DNA from: Pseudomonas oryzae
GTDB lineage: Bacteria; Pseudomonadota; Gammaproteobacteria; Pseudomonadales; Pseudomonadaceae
Direction of reading: 5' to 3'
DNA: 64,000 nucleotides
NCBI RefSeq assembly: GCF_900104805.1
Contig: NZ_LT629751.1
Location: 806,001 to 870,000 of the forward strand
The first letter of the stretch is position 1; every line of letters begins with the position of its first letter. Positions 50,928 to 61,838 of this stretch are shown here, in pieces. The translations under genes were made by a program, and so were the position numbers. Below the pieces are notes generated by a model. That model was not told the origin of the DNA, searched no databases, and saw only the letters and a list, made by a program, of their open reading frames with translations.

Positions 50928-52334
50928 ATGACCACGCTGGAAAACCCGTCGCTACGCACCGAGGGCGCGCCTGTGCAGGGCGCGGCCTTCGGCGCCACTG
51001 CCGCGCTGATCGTCGGCACCTTCGCGGTGGTGATGTCGGCGACCACCATCAACATCGCCATCGTGCCGATGATGCAGGAGTTCGCCGTCAGCCACCGGGT
51101 GGCGCAGCTGTTCTCCTCGCTGTTCCTCGGCGCCACCGTGCTCACCGCGCCGCTGGCCGCCTGGCTGTCGCGGCGCTGGGGCGCGCGCCAGGTGTTCCTC
51201 GGCGTGCTGCTGCTCTACGCGCTCGCCTCGCTGGCCGCCACCTTCTCCGACTCCTTCCTGTCCATGCTGCTGGCCCGCGGCCTGCAGGGCGCCTGTGCCG
51301 GGGTCATCCAGCCGCTGTCGATGTTCCTGGTGCTGGCGGCGGCGCCGCCGGAGCGCCAGGGGCGGGCGATGTCGCTGTATGGCCTCGGTGTGGTGCTGGC
51401 CCCGGCGCTGGGGCCGACCATCGCCGGCTGGTTCGTCGATCACGTAGGCTGGCGCAGTACCTTTTCCCTCGGCGTGCCGCCCGCCCTGCTGGCGCTGGGC
51501 CTCGGCTGGTTCTGCCTGCCGCGCAGCGCGGCGGAGCGGGAGGAGGGCGGCAGCTTTGACTGGCCGGGCCTGGCCCTGCTCGGCGTGCTGGTGACGCTGG
51601 TCTTCGCCACGCCGCTGGCGCTGGAGCGTTCCGCGTTGCTGGCCGGGGCGCTGTGCCTGCTCTGGCTGGGCACCGCCTGGCTGTTCTGGCGCGTCGAGCG
51701 CGGGCGCTGCGATGCGCTGCTGCCCTTCGCGCTGTTCGCCAGCCCGGGCTTTCGCGCCGCGGCGCTGGTCAGCGTGGCCTACGGCGCCGGCATGTACGGC
51801 TCCACCTTCCTGATCCCGGTGTTCATGCAGGGCGCGCTGGGCATCCCGGCGCTGACCACCGGCAACATCCTCTTGCTCGGCGGTGTGGCCCTGGCGCTGA
51901 GCACCAGTATGGCCGGGCGGGTGGTCGACCGGCTGTCCGCGCGCCTGGTGGTGGCTGGCGGGCTGGCCTGCTTCGCCCTGGCCTGCGCGCTGCTGGCCTG
52001 GGCCCGCGAGCTGCTGTGGATCGCCGTGGCGGTGGTGCTCTGCCGCATCGGCCTGGGGCTGGTGATTCCCGGCCTGTACACCGGCATGGCCCAGGTGGTG
52101 GTGCCCGGCGGCCTGCGCGAAGGCACCGCGGTGATCACCCTGCTGCGCCAGGGCGGTGGGGCGCTGGGTGTGTCGCTGATCGGCGTGCTGACCGCCTCCG
52201 CCGGCAGCGCCGAGCTGGCCGGCTGGCTGGGCCTGGCGCCGGCGGGCAGCGCAGCCGCGGCGCCGGCGACGGTGTTCGCGGGGATTGCCCTGCTGTTCGT
52301 CGCGGCGCTGGGAGTGGTGCGGCGCTTGCGCTGA
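50928..52334 (+). CDS. MFS transporter of the 14-span DHA2 (EmrB/QacA) type
   Basis: This 468-residue membrane protein has 14 hydrophobic segments. Its first-helix text VVMSATTINIAIVPMMQEF is characteristic of the DHA2 drug-exporter group (compare ALDxTIVNVALP). The loop WLSRRWGARQ is near 85, and motif C-like GLGVVLAPALGPTIAGW is near 145. It is last in the LysR-controlled run. In catabolic clusters such proteins can take up aromatic acids or export toxic intermediates. It is followed by an inverted repeat element. Confidence 0.9.
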   Translation: MTTLENPSLRTEGAPVQGAAFGATAALIVGTFAVVMSATTINIAIVPMMQEFAVSHRVAQLFSSLFLGATVLTAPLAAWLSRRWGARQVFLGVLLLYALASLAATFSDSFLSMLLARGLQGACAGVIQPLSMFLVLAAAPPERQGRAMSLYGLGVVLAPALGPTIAGWFVDHVGWRSTFSLGVPPALLALGLGWFCLPRSAAEREEGGSFDWPGLALLGVLVTLVFATPLALERSALLAGALCLLWLGTAWLFWRVERGRCDALLPFALFASPGFRAAALVSVAYGAGMYGSTFLIPVFMQGALGIPALTTGNILLLGGVALALSTSMAGRVVDRLSARLVVAGGLACFALACALLAWARELLWIAVAVVLCRIGLGLVIPGLYTGMAQVVVPGGLREGTAVITLLRQGGGALGVSLIGVLTASAGSAELAGWLGLAPAGSAAAAPATVFAGIALLFVAALGVVRRLR

Positions 52335-52348
52335 GGCCACCCCATCCC

Positions 52349-52407
52349 TGTAGGGGCGAATTCATTCGCCAGATCGCCGCGCACAGGCGAATGAATTCGC
52401 CCCTACA
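52349..52407. repeat. Large perfect inverted repeat (REP-like element)
   Basis: Two 22-bp arms, 52349-52370 and 52386-52407, are exact reverse complements (each contains GGGGCGAATTCATTCGCC or its complement) around a 15-base loop. Sequences with the GGGCGAATTCATTCGCC core are scattered in many Pseudomonas genomes as extragenic palindromes, as I recall. No other copy was noticed in this window. No T-run follows, so it is a repeat element that could also protect the 3' end of the MFS mRNA. Confidence 0.85.
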
Positions 52408-52469
52408 GTCCGGATCAGCTTTGTAGGGTGGCCTTTGCGCCCGGTCCCAACATTTAGCCAATTCATTGG

Positions 52470-53237
52470 TCAGGAGCCGATCAACCAGGCCCCTGCCGGC
52501 ACGCGCTCGCGCAGCCTGCGGCAGTCGCCGGGCGGCGGCTGCTTGCCCGGCGGGCGCCCCGGAAACCAGATGCGGCATTGCCCCCGTGGCGGCCGATGGC
52601 CGCGAGGGATGCGGTAGATGTCCGCCTCCTGCGCCGTGTCGTACACCGCCGCCTGCATGCCGGGCTCCTCGAAATCGTCTCCGTATTCCGCATCGCGGGA
52701 CCAGCTCCGCTGGTTGCTGCGGGCCTGCTCCTGGACCAGTTGCTCGCGCAGGGCGGCAGCGCGGGCTTCGGCCTGCTGGCGCGCGGCGATCTCCTCGTCG
52801 AGCCGCTGTTGCAGGGCGACCTGCTCGTCATCCGCGGGCTCCGCGGCTTCCGCCGGGGGAAGTCCCTGCACGGCGGCCTGCCGGGCGGCATTGATCAGCC
52901 AGACGTTGCGCTCGCGCAGGATGCGGTCGCCCCCGGAGAGGACGTCGGATTTGGCGGCCAGCGCCTCGGCCTGCGGGTAGTTGCCCTGGCGCAGGCGCAC
53001 CTGGCCGAGGTAGTGCACGATCACCGGATTGCCCGGTTCGATGCGCTGGGCGCGCTCTAGGGTGGCGGCCGCCTGCTCGGTCCGCCCGGCCGCGAGGTCG
53101 CGGGAGGCGCTTTCCACCAGGGCCCTCACCACCGGGCTGTCCGGGCGTTCGGCCGCGCTGGCGGCGAATGCCGTGCAGGCGGCCCAGATCAGCAGTCCCG
53201 GCCACAGGGCGGCCTTCCTCAGGTTGTTTTTCATCAT
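52470..53237 (-). CDS. Exported TPR-like protein with proline-rich C-terminal motif
   Basis: This 255-residue protein has a signal peptide (residues about 1-28, ending AFAASA) and two TPR-like helical repeats (VESASRDLAAGRTEQAAATLERAQRIEPGN, then VIVHYLGQVRLRQGNYPQAEALA; about residues 41-95). A Glu/Ala/Gln-rich coiled coil follows (140-180). The end has GQCRIWFPGRPPGKQPPPGDC, a motif I recall from several envelope proteins of Pseudomonas and relatives. It should be periplasmic, and its function is unknown. Two ATGs begin the frame. It stands between the MFS gene and the sigma-54 regulator on the minus strand and may be a core gene bordering the accessory blocks. Confidence 0.72.
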   Translation of the reverse strand: MMKNNLRKAALWPGLLIWAACTAFAASAAERPDSPVVRALVESASRDLAAGRTEQAAATLERAQRIEPGNPVIVHYLGQVRLRQGNYPQAEALAAKSDVLSGGDRILRERNVWLINAARQAAVQGLPPAEAAEPADDEQVALQQRLDEEIAARQQAEARAAALREQLVQEQARSNQRSWSRDAEYGDDFEEPGMQAAVYDTAQEADIYRIPRGHRPPRGQCRIWFPGRPPGKQPPPGDCRRLRERVPAGAWLIGS

Positions 53238-53365
53238 GATGGCGAGCGGTCGTCGAGGCCTCGGTGATCCTCCCGCCCGTGCTCCGGGGCGGGGGCTTGC
53301 GGTCCTCTTCGATCGCCTTTCGCGGCTGCCGTTCCCTGGCGCGGCAGCTCTTTTTGCCGGCCGCC

Positions 53366-55210
<1,845 letters not shown>

Positions 55211-55298
55211 GGTGATGTCCGTTGTCGTTTTTGCTTGTCGAGGGCTCTGCCGGCCGTTTTCAGCTTCGCCCGCCCGCTTCGGCGCCGGCAAGGGAAAG

Positions 55299-55346
55299 TT
55301 GCGATTTTTCATCGCGGATTTTCTGAGGCTTGCGAATTTTCGCAAG
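55299..55346. promoter_or_regulatory. Two candidate upstream activating sites for the XylR/DmpR-type regulator
   Basis: CTTGCGAATTTTCGCAAG (55329-55346) is a perfect inverted repeat with 8-bp arms around TT. A weaker relative, TTGCGATTTTTCATCGCGG (55299-55317), starts 31 bp earlier (three helix turns). The paired spacing and the distance of about 115-160 bp to the -24/-12 promoter are as in known DmpR and XylR systems. Confidence 0.75.
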
Positions 55347-55457
55347 GCCGGCCCGACGCCCGAGGCGCTGCCTGGAGCCTTCCGCAAGCGCCTGTTGATT
55401 TCCTATCTATCTGATTCAAAAGGATTTTTCTGTCGATTCTGACGGCCTCCACGAACT

Positions 55458-55473
55458 TGGCACGCCGCTCGCT
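55458..55473 (+). promoter_or_regulatory. Sigma-54 promoter of the ring-cleavage operon
   Basis: TGGCACG-CCGC-TCGCT (55458-55473) matches the -24/-12 consensus TGGCACG-N4-TTGCW with one mismatch. GG (55459-55460) and GC (55471-55472) have the required spacing. It lies 63 bp upstream of the dioxygenase start. Confidence 0.85.
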
Positions 55474-55535
55474 ATGTTCCTCGCAAGACGAAGCCCCGCT
55501 CCGGGGCACTTATAAAAACAACAGAGGAACGAGCA

Positions 55536-56435
55536 GTGGCAGAGATCAACTCACTCGGTTACGTCGGTCTGGGCGTCAGCGATCTGGAGCAGTGGCAGTG
55601 GTTCGCCACCGAGATTCTCGGCATGCAGGTGGGCGAGCGCGATGCCCAGGGCATGAGCCTGCGCATGGACGAGCACCAGCAGCGGATCTTCCTCGAGGAG
55701 AACAGCGCCGACGACCTGCTGGTCGCCGGCTGGGAGCTGAAGACCGAGCGGGCGCTCGAGGAGTACGTCGCCGAGCTGCGCGAGAAGGGTGTCGAGGTCA
55801 GCGCGCTGCCGGCCGATCTGCTCAAGCGCCGCAAGGTGGAGAAGGCCTACGCCTGCCAGGACCCCAACGGTTTCACCCACGAGTTCTATTTCGGCGCCCA
55901 TGTGGCCAGGCTGCAGGAGCCGTTCCGCTCCAGCGTGCTGAAAAGCCGCTTCGTCTGCGGCGAGCTGGGTGTCGGCCACATCCTGCCGTTCGCCAAGGCC
56001 GGCAAGGGCGAGCAGACCCTGAGCTTCTACAAGGACGTGCTCAAGCTGCGGGTCAGCGACTACATCCGCGAGGAGATCATGCCCGGCGTGCTGGTCGACG
56101 CCACCTTCTTCCACACCGCCAGCGGCCGCCACCACTCCATCGCCACCGCCGAGAACCCGATGGCGACCAAGACCCTCAACCACATCATGTTCCAGGTCGA
56201 GGACATCGACGACGTCGGCCTGGCCTACGACCGCGTCGCCGCCGCCGGCATCCCGGTGGCCCTGGAGCTCGGCCATCACCCGAACGACCGCATGTTCTCC
56301 TTCTACGCGCGCACGCCGTCCGGCTTCAACTTCGAGTTCGGCTGGGGCGGGGTGGTGATCGACGCGGCCAACTGGGAAGTGCGCAGCTACTCGCAGCTGA
56401 GCGACTGGGGCCACAAGCGCAACCAGATCGCCTGA
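55536..56435 (+). CDS. Extradiol ring-cleavage dioxygenase (type I, VOC fold)
   Basis: This 299-residue enzyme has four beta-alpha-beta-beta-beta modules. Iron ligands lie in ELGVGHILPF (His, near 148), TLNHIMFQVED (His, near 211) and GFNFEFGWGG (Glu, near 263). The second-shell His and Tyr lie in GHHPNDRMFSFYARTPSG near 242-253. Text is of the BphC/HsaC type. It opens a catechol next to the hydroxyls with Fe(II) and O2. The start is a GTG (55536) with GAGGAA upstream. It is first in the operon after a sigma-54 promoter and is followed at 22 bp by a C-C hydrolase. All ligands present, so probably active. Confidence 0.94.
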   Translation: MAEINSLGYVGLGVSDLEQWQWFATEILGMQVGERDAQGMSLRMDEHQQRIFLEENSADDLLVAGWELKTERALEEYVAELREKGVEVSALPADLLKRRKVEKAYACQDPNGFTHEFYFGAHVARLQEPFRSSVLKSRFVCGELGVGHILPFAKAGKGEQTLSFYKDVLKLRVSDYIREEIMPGVLVDATFFHTASGRHHSIATAENPMATKTLNHIMFQVEDIDDVGLAYDRVAAAGIPVALELGHHPNDRMFSFYARTPSGFNFEFGWGGVVIDAANWEVRSYSQLSDWGHKRNQIA

Positions 56436-56457
56436 CCGGCACCACGGAGAACCGAAC

Positions 56458-57336
56458 ATGAGTATCTGGCTGGATTTCCTCGGCGCCGAGATTCGTTTCG
56501 TCGAGCTGCCCACCTACGGTCGCACCCGCATCGCCGAGGCCGGCAAGGGCAAGGCCGAGACGCTGATCCTGATGCACGGCATCGGCGGCCATCTGGAGGC
56601 CTACGCGAAGAACGTGGTGGCCCTCGGCGAGCACTACCACGTGATCGCCTTCGACTACGTCGGCCACGGCCTGTCGGCGAAGAAGACCGATATCGAGTAC
56701 TCGATCGCCGACTACGTCGAACAGCTGCGCGAGCTGATGGATGTCCTCGACATCCCGCAGGCGCACATCTCCGGCGAGTCGCTGGGCGGGGTGGTCACCG
56801 GCGAGTTCGCCGTGCGCTACCCGCAGCGCATCAGGCGCGCGGTGCTCAACACCACCGGCGGCATCCCGGTGGTCAGCGACAAGGGCCGCGCCGACCTCAA
56901 GTACCTGGCCGAACTGTCGGCCCGCAGCTTCGGCCAGGCGCCGACCTTCGACAGCATCCGCGAGCGCATGCAGTGGCTGCTGTTCGAAGGCAACTGGCAC
57001 CTGCTGAGCGACGAGCTGATCGCCACCCGCCTGGCCTTCTACTCCTCGGCCGGCTACCAGCAGTGTGCGCCGCTGATCTACTCGCGCCTCAAGCGGGTCA
57101 AGGAGGGCGGCACGCCCGACATGATCGAGCTGGAGCAGGTGCAGTGCGAAACCCTGCTGCTGTGGACCAGCCACAACCCGATCCACGACGTGGCCGCCGC
57201 CGAGGCCGCCCTGCCGCGTCTGCCCCGGGGCCAGCTGTACGTGATGAAGACCGAGGCCGGGCACTGGCCGCAGTACGAGGACCCCGAGGAGTTCAACGGC
57301 GTGATGCTGAAGTTCCTCGCCAGCGGACAGCTCTAA
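56458..57336 (+). CDS. Alpha/beta hydrolase, meta-cleavage product hydrolase type
   Basis: This 292-residue alpha/beta hydrolase has the oxyanion region LILMHGIGGHLEAY near 38, the nucleophile elbow SGESLGGVV near 105, a cap domain of about 70 residues, acid Asp in SHNPIHDVAAAEA near 243, and catalytic His in TEAGHWPQYEDPEEF near 270. This is the BphD/HsaD family layout, which hydrolyses the C-C bond of the ring-cleaved product to a dienoate and an acid. It stands directly after the extradiol dioxygenase gene, as in many meta-cleavage operons. Hydroxymuconic semialdehyde hydrolase-like substrate is inferred. Confidence 0.9.
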   Translation: MSIWLDFLGAEIRFVELPTYGRTRIAEAGKGKAETLILMHGIGGHLEAYAKNVVALGEHYHVIAFDYVGHGLSAKKTDIEYSIADYVEQLRELMDVLDIPQAHISGESLGGVVTGEFAVRYPQRIRRAVLNTTGGIPVVSDKGRADLKYLAELSARSFGQAPTFDSIRERMQWLLFEGNWHLLSDELIATRLAFYSSAGYQQCAPLIYSRLKRVKEGGTPDMIELEQVQCETLLLWTSHNPIHDVAAAEAALPRLPRGQLYVMKTEAGHWPQYEDPEEFNGVMLKFLASGQL

Positions 57337-57419
57337 ATCCCGCACAACGCTCAACCGCATCTCCCCGCCGCCCATTGCGGGCGGTGGGCTGCCGATAACA
57401 AGAACAGAGAGATCACAGC

Positions 57420-58640
57420 ATGAACCAAGTCCTGAAGAAGTCCGACCTGCAGGCCTGCGAGCCGATTCCCAGCGAAGCCGAGATCCTGCAGCGCGCCCGC
57501 GACCTGATCCCGATGCTGCTGGACAAGGCGACCTCGGTAGAAAAGAACCGCATGGTCTCGAAGGAAACCATCCAGGCCTTCGTCGATGCCGGGTTCTTCA
57601 AGATCCTCCAGCCGGCGGCCTTCGGCGGCTGGGAGATGAATCCCAGCGTGTTTTACAAGGTGCTGATGGAACTGGGCCGCGGCTGCTGCAGCAGCGCCTG
57701 GAACATGATGATCCTCGGCATCCACCAGTGGGAATTCGGCAGCATGCCCGAGCAGGCCTGCGTCGACGTGTGGGGCGAGGACGACCGCGCCATCATCGCC
57801 TCGTCCTACCCGCCCTTCGGCAAGCTCGAGGAGGTCGATGGCGGCTACCGCATCAGCGGCACCTGGAAGACCTCCAGCGGTTGCGACCACGGCCAGTGGG
57901 CCTTCCTCGGCGGCCTGCGCAAGGACGCCAACGGCAAGGTGATCGACCGCCTGTCCATGCTGGTGCCGGCCACCGACTACGAGATCATCGACGACTGGCA
58001 CACCTTCGGCCTGGCCGGCACCGGCAGCAAGAGCCTGCTGGTCAGGGATGCCTTCGTGCCGGCCCACCGGGTGCACAGCCTGATCAGGTACGAGTACAGC
58101 GAGCGCGGCAACCACTACCTGTATCCGTTCAACCAGGTGTTCTTCGGAGCGGTGTCCTCGCTGATCGTCGGCATGGCCCAGGGCGGCGTCGACGAGTACA
58201 TCCGCCAGATGAGCGTGCGCACCAACACCACCGACGGCAACAGCGCGGCGCTCAGCCCCTACGTCAAGGATCGCCTGGGCAACGCCGTGGTGCGCGTGCG
58301 CACCGCCCGCGCCCGCCTGCTGCAGATGATGGCCGAGACCACCGAGATCGTGGAGCGCCGCGAGCTGGTGCCGACCCATGACCGCGTGCACTACATGCTC
58401 GACATCGCCCGCGTCGGCCGCGAGTGCGAGGAGGCGGTGATGCTGCTGTTCAAGGCCACCTCGGCGCGCGGCATCTACCTGGACAACCCGCTGCAGCGGA
58501 TCCTGCGCGACGTCATCGCCGCCGCCAACCACATCACCCAGAACGCCGACGACACCGCCGGCATGCTCGGCGCCTACCTGCTGGGCCAGCAGCTGCCGCC
58601 GATGATCTTCGGCCTGGAGCCGGTATCCATCCACGACTGA
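57420..58640 (+). CDS. Flavin-dependent monooxygenase, HsaA/acyl-CoA dehydrogenase fold
   Basis: This 406-residue protein has the acyl-CoA dehydrogenase fold: a helical N-domain (DLIPMLLDKATSVEKNRMV; ETIQAFVDAGFFKILQPAAFGG), a beta domain with SGTWKTSSGCDHGQWAFLGG near 142, and a helical C-domain ending in TQNADDTAGMLGAYLLG. The SGxWxxxSGCxHxxW pattern is a hallmark of two-component phenol hydroxylases such as HsaA and of DszC-like enzymes. It uses FMNH2 or FADH2 from a separate reductase, not found in this window. With the dioxygenase and hydrolase it would make a catechol, cleave it and split the product. The ATG is at 57420. A hairpin (57368-57384) lies in front of it. Confidence 0.88.
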   Translation: MNQVLKKSDLQACEPIPSEAEILQRARDLIPMLLDKATSVEKNRMVSKETIQAFVDAGFFKILQPAAFGGWEMNPSVFYKVLMELGRGCCSSAWNMMILGIHQWEFGSMPEQACVDVWGEDDRAIIASSYPPFGKLEEVDGGYRISGTWKTSSGCDHGQWAFLGGLRKDANGKVIDRLSMLVPATDYEIIDDWHTFGLAGTGSKSLLVRDAFVPAHRVHSLIRYEYSERGNHYLYPFNQVFFGAVSSLIVGMAQGGVDEYIRQMSVRTNTTDGNSAALSPYVKDRLGNAVVRVRTARARLLQMMAETTEIVERRELVPTHDRVHYMLDIARVGRECEEAVMLLFKATSARGIYLDNPLQRILRDVIAAANHITQNADDTAGMLGAYLLGQQLPPMIFGLEPVSIHD

Positions 58641-58678
58641 GGAGAATGCGGGGGAATCCGAACGTCCGTATGTGTGCA

Positions 58679-58703
58679 TCTGCCGGCCGCCGGGGCCGGC
58701 AGA
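58679..58703 (+). other. Intercistronic hairpin before the DUF1302 gene
   Basis: TCTGCCGGC (58679-58687) pairs perfectly with GCCGGCAGA (58695-58703) around CGCCGGG, with no T-run. A similar hairpin precedes the HsaA-like gene, and a larger one follows the DUF1329 gene. They may set mRNA stability and gene dosage within the operon. Confidence 0.5.
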
Positions 58704-58750
58704 CATCCCGATAACAATAAAAGCGCTCAAGCGTAATTCGAGGTATCCAC

Positions 58751-60445
58751 ATGACTTCCAAGAAAGCCGCGCGGCCAGTCGACTCTGCCTGCGCAGTGGA
58801 AAAGGCCTTCAAGCTGTCCGCACTGACCGTCGCCATCGTCCTGCTGCCGAACATGTCGGCACAGGCCTTCCAGTTCGATACCGGCAGCGACATCGAGGTG
58901 CGCTGGGACAACACCCTCAAGTACAGCAACGCCTGGCGGATCAAGGACCAGCACGACAAGCTGGTCGCCGATCCCAACCTGGACGACGGCGACCGCAACT
59001 TCGACCAGGGGCTGATCTCCAACCGTGTCGACCTGCTGTCCGAACTGGACGTCAAATACCAGGACGTCGGCTTCCGTGTCAGCGGCGCGGCCTGGTACGA
59101 CGACGTCTACAACAAGGACAACGACAACGACTCGCCCTTCACCGCCAACTCGTTCAGCGTCGACCACGACGAGTTCACCGACGAGACCCGCGACCTGCAC
59201 GGCCGCGATGCGGAGTTCCTCGACGCCTTCGCCTACGGCAAGTTCACCATGGGCGAGGAGATGTGGGGCGTGGCGCGCCTGGGCCAGCATGCGCTGCTCT
59301 ACGGCGAGAGCCTGTTCTTCGGCAACAACGGCATCGCCGCCGCCCAGCAGCCGATCGACGCGGTCAAGGCGCTGTCGGTACCCAACTCGCAGTTCAAGGA
59401 GCTCGGCCTGCCGGTCAAGCAGTTCTCCACCCAGCTGCAGCTGACCCCCAACTTCTCGGTGGGCGCCTACTACCAGTTCGAGTGGGAGCGCACCCGCATC
59501 CCCGGCGCCGGCAGCTACTTCAGCCCGGCCGACCTGCTCGACGAGGGCGGCGAGCGCATCATCCTCGCCACGGTGCCGGGCGTCGGCCCGGTGGCCTCCT
59601 TCTACCGCGGCAAGGACATCGAGGCGCGCGACTCCGGGCAGGGCGGCATCCAGCTGCGCTACCGCTCGGATGCACTGGATACCGACTTCGGCCTGTACGC
59701 GGTGCGCTACCACGACAAGAACTTCCAGGTGCAGGTGCGCCCGGGCGCCAATGTCGGCCCGAGCCAGCCGGCGGACAAGCAGGGCGAGTACATGCTGGTG
59801 TTCCCCGAGGACATCACCGCCTTCGGCTTCAGTGCCAACCGCGGCATCGGCAACGCCAACGTCGGCTTCGAGGCGTCGATCCGCCACGACGCACCGCTGG
59901 TCAGCCTGACCGTGGCCGACCTCAGCGCGGTGGCGCCGGTGGCGGTCGGTGACAACGACCACAACCCGCTGTACGCCATCGGCAAGACCGCCCACGCGCA
60001 GATCAACATGATCAACGTGCTGCCCACCGGCACCTTCTGGGATTCGGCGACCATCCTCGCCGAGCTGGCGTGGAACCGCACGCTGAGCGTGGACAAGAAC
60101 CGCGAGAGCCTCGACCCCAACTCGACCCGCGACGCCACCGCCATGCGCGTGGTGTTCACCCCGACCTACTTCCAGGTGCTCGACGGGCTCGACCTGTCGG
60201 TGCCGATGGGCTTCGGCTACGGCATCGACGGCCGTTCCTCGGCGGTCGGCGGCTTCAGCCAGGCCAAGGGCGGCAACTACAACATCGGCATCGCCGGCGA
60301 CTACCTGAAGTCGATCAACTTCAGCCTGTCCTACAACGGCTACTTCGGGCCCTCGGCGCCGATCAACATCGGCGGCATCAAGACCTACGAGCAGACCAAC
60401 GCCGACCGCGACTTCATCGCCTTCAGCGTCTCGCACACTTTCTGA
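58751..60445 (+). CDS. DUF1302 family outer-membrane protein
   Basis: This 564-residue exported protein has a signal peptide of about 39 residues ending NMSAQA, then FQFDTGSDIEVRWDNTLKYS, the usual DUF1302 opening. Many alternating polar and aromatic strands follow, and the protein ends in ...SVSHTF, a C-terminal Phe that is typical of outer-membrane beta-barrels. DUF1302 genes are regularly found with DUF1329, YCF48-like and RND genes in Pseudomonas catabolic clusters, as here. It probably forms a pore for hydrophobic substrates, but this is inference. Complete and in frame. Confidence 0.85.
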   Translation: MTSKKAARPVDSACAVEKAFKLSALTVAIVLLPNMSAQAFQFDTGSDIEVRWDNTLKYSNAWRIKDQHDKLVADPNLDDGDRNFDQGLISNRVDLLSELDVKYQDVGFRVSGAAWYDDVYNKDNDNDSPFTANSFSVDHDEFTDETRDLHGRDAEFLDAFAYGKFTMGEEMWGVARLGQHALLYGESLFFGNNGIAAAQQPIDAVKALSVPNSQFKELGLPVKQFSTQLQLTPNFSVGAYYQFEWERTRIPGAGSYFSPADLLDEGGERIILATVPGVGPVASFYRGKDIEARDSGQGGIQLRYRSDALDTDFGLYAVRYHDKNFQVQVRPGANVGPSQPADKQGEYMLVFPEDITAFGFSANRGIGNANVGFEASIRHDAPLVSLTVADLSAVAPVAVGDNDHNPLYAIGKTAHAQINMINVLPTGTFWDSATILAELAWNRTLSVDKNRESLDPNSTRDATAMRVVFTPTYFQVLDGLDLSVPMGFGYGIDGRSSAVGGFSQAKGGNYNIGIAGDYLKSINFSLSYNGYFGPSAPINIGGIKTYEQTNADRDFIAFSVSHTF

Positions 60446-60455
60446 GGTGTTGACC

Positions 60456-61829
60456 ATGTACAAGAACAACAAAGCCCGTTTCCTGACTTGCGTATCCCTG
60501 CTGTCGCTGTGCATCGGCGCCGCCCATGCGGCGGTCAGCCCGCAGGAGGCCGAGGCCCTCAAGGGCAAGCTGACGCCGATTGGCGCCGAGCGTGCCGGCA
60601 ACGCCGACGGCAGCATCCCGGCCTGGAACGGCGGCTTCACCGAGGTGCCGGCCGGCTACCAGCAGGGGCAGCGCAACGTCGATCCGTTCGCTGCCGACAA
60701 GCCGCTGTACACCATCACCGCGGCCAATCTCGACCAGTACAAGGACAAGCTGTCCGAGGGCGTGATCCAGCTGTTCAGGGACAACCCGCAGACCTTCCGC
60801 ATCGACGTCTATCCGACCCGGCGCACCGCGGCGGCGCCGCAGTGGGTGTACGACAACACCTACAAGAACGCCACCCGCGCCACCCTGGAGAACGACGGCC
60901 TGACCGTGAAGGGCGCCTACGGCGGCGTGCCCTTCCCGATCCCCCAGTCGGGCCTCGAGGTGCACTGGAACCACATGACCCTGTGGCGCGGCGAATCCAC
61001 CCACACCAGGTACAAGGTGTGGACCACCACCGCCGACGGCAAGCAGGTGCTGGCCACCGCCGCGGTCGACGACGGCCAGTATCCCTACTACTACAAGGAC
61101 GGCTCGCTGGAGAGCACGCCCAACCCCAACTACATGCTGGCGATCCAGTCCACCTACGCGCCGGCCTTCCGCGCCGGCGAGGCGCTGATGGTGCACAACG
61201 TGCTCGACCACGTTAAGGGCCGCACCCTGTGGCAGTACCTGGCCGGCCAGCGCCGCGTGCGCCGCGCGCCGAGCATCAACTTCGACACCCCCAACGTGGT
61301 GGCCTCCGGGGTCAACTTCGTCGACGAGACCTTCGGCGGCGGCGGCTCGCCCGAGCGCTACGACTGGAAGCTGATCGGCAAGCGGGAAATGATCATTCCC
61401 TACAACAGCAACAAGCTGCTGGCCAACGCCGACCAGGCGGTGATGGATCAGCGCCATGCCAAGCCGGAGATGATGCGCTGGGAGCTGCACCGCGTCTGGG
61501 AGGTGGAGGCGACCCTCAAGCCCGGCAAGCGCCACGCCGTGCCCAAGCGCAAGTACTACTACGACGAGGACAACTGGGGCACCGCCATCCTCGACGGCTG
61601 GGACGCCGAGGGCACCCTGTGGCGCACCGCGCTGACCACCCCGTTCGCCGCGCCGGATATCCCGGCCACGGTGAACTACTGCACCGGTTTCTTCCATGAC
61701 CACCGCACCAAGGCCTGGGTCTACAACTGCGCCCTGGGCGATGCCGGCAAGGACCAGTACGCCATGGCCGAGCGCCGCCGCGAGAGCTACTTCTCGCCGG
61801 AATCGCTGATGACCCAGAGCGCACGCTGA
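60456..61829 (+). CDS. DUF1329 family exported protein
   Basis: This 457-residue protein has a signal peptide (about residues 1-25, ending GAAHA), then EAEALKGKLTPIGAERAGN and IPAWNGGFTEVPAGY, the standard DUF1329 beginning. The remainder is beta-rich and aromatic (YDNTYKNATRATLEND, YPYYYKDGSLESTPN, WELHRVWEVEATLKPGKRH). It should act in the periplasm or at the outer membrane. It is coupled 10 bp after the DUF1302 gene with GAGGTG before the ATG. Always seen beside DUF1302 in my experience, which suggests a joint envelope complex, perhaps a lipid-like substrate carrier. The function is not established. Confidence 0.85.
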   Translation: MYKNNKARFLTCVSLLSLCIGAAHAAVSPQEAEALKGKLTPIGAERAGNADGSIPAWNGGFTEVPAGYQQGQRNVDPFAADKPLYTITAANLDQYKDKLSEGVIQLFRDNPQTFRIDVYPTRRTAAAPQWVYDNTYKNATRATLENDGLTVKGAYGGVPFPIPQSGLEVHWNHMTLWRGESTHTRYKVWTTTADGKQVLATAAVDDGQYPYYYKDGSLESTPNPNYMLAIQSTYAPAFRAGEALMVHNVLDHVKGRTLWQYLAGQRRVRRAPSINFDTPNVVASGVNFVDETFGGGGSPERYDWKLIGKREMIIPYNSNKLLANADQAVMDQRHAKPEMMRWELHRVWEVEATLKPGKRHAVPKRKYYYDEDNWGTAILDGWDAEGTLWRTALTTPFAAPDIPATVNYCTGFFHDHRTKAWVYNCALGDAGKDQYAMAERRRESYFSPESLMTQSAR

Positions 61830-61838
61830 GTTCCGATG

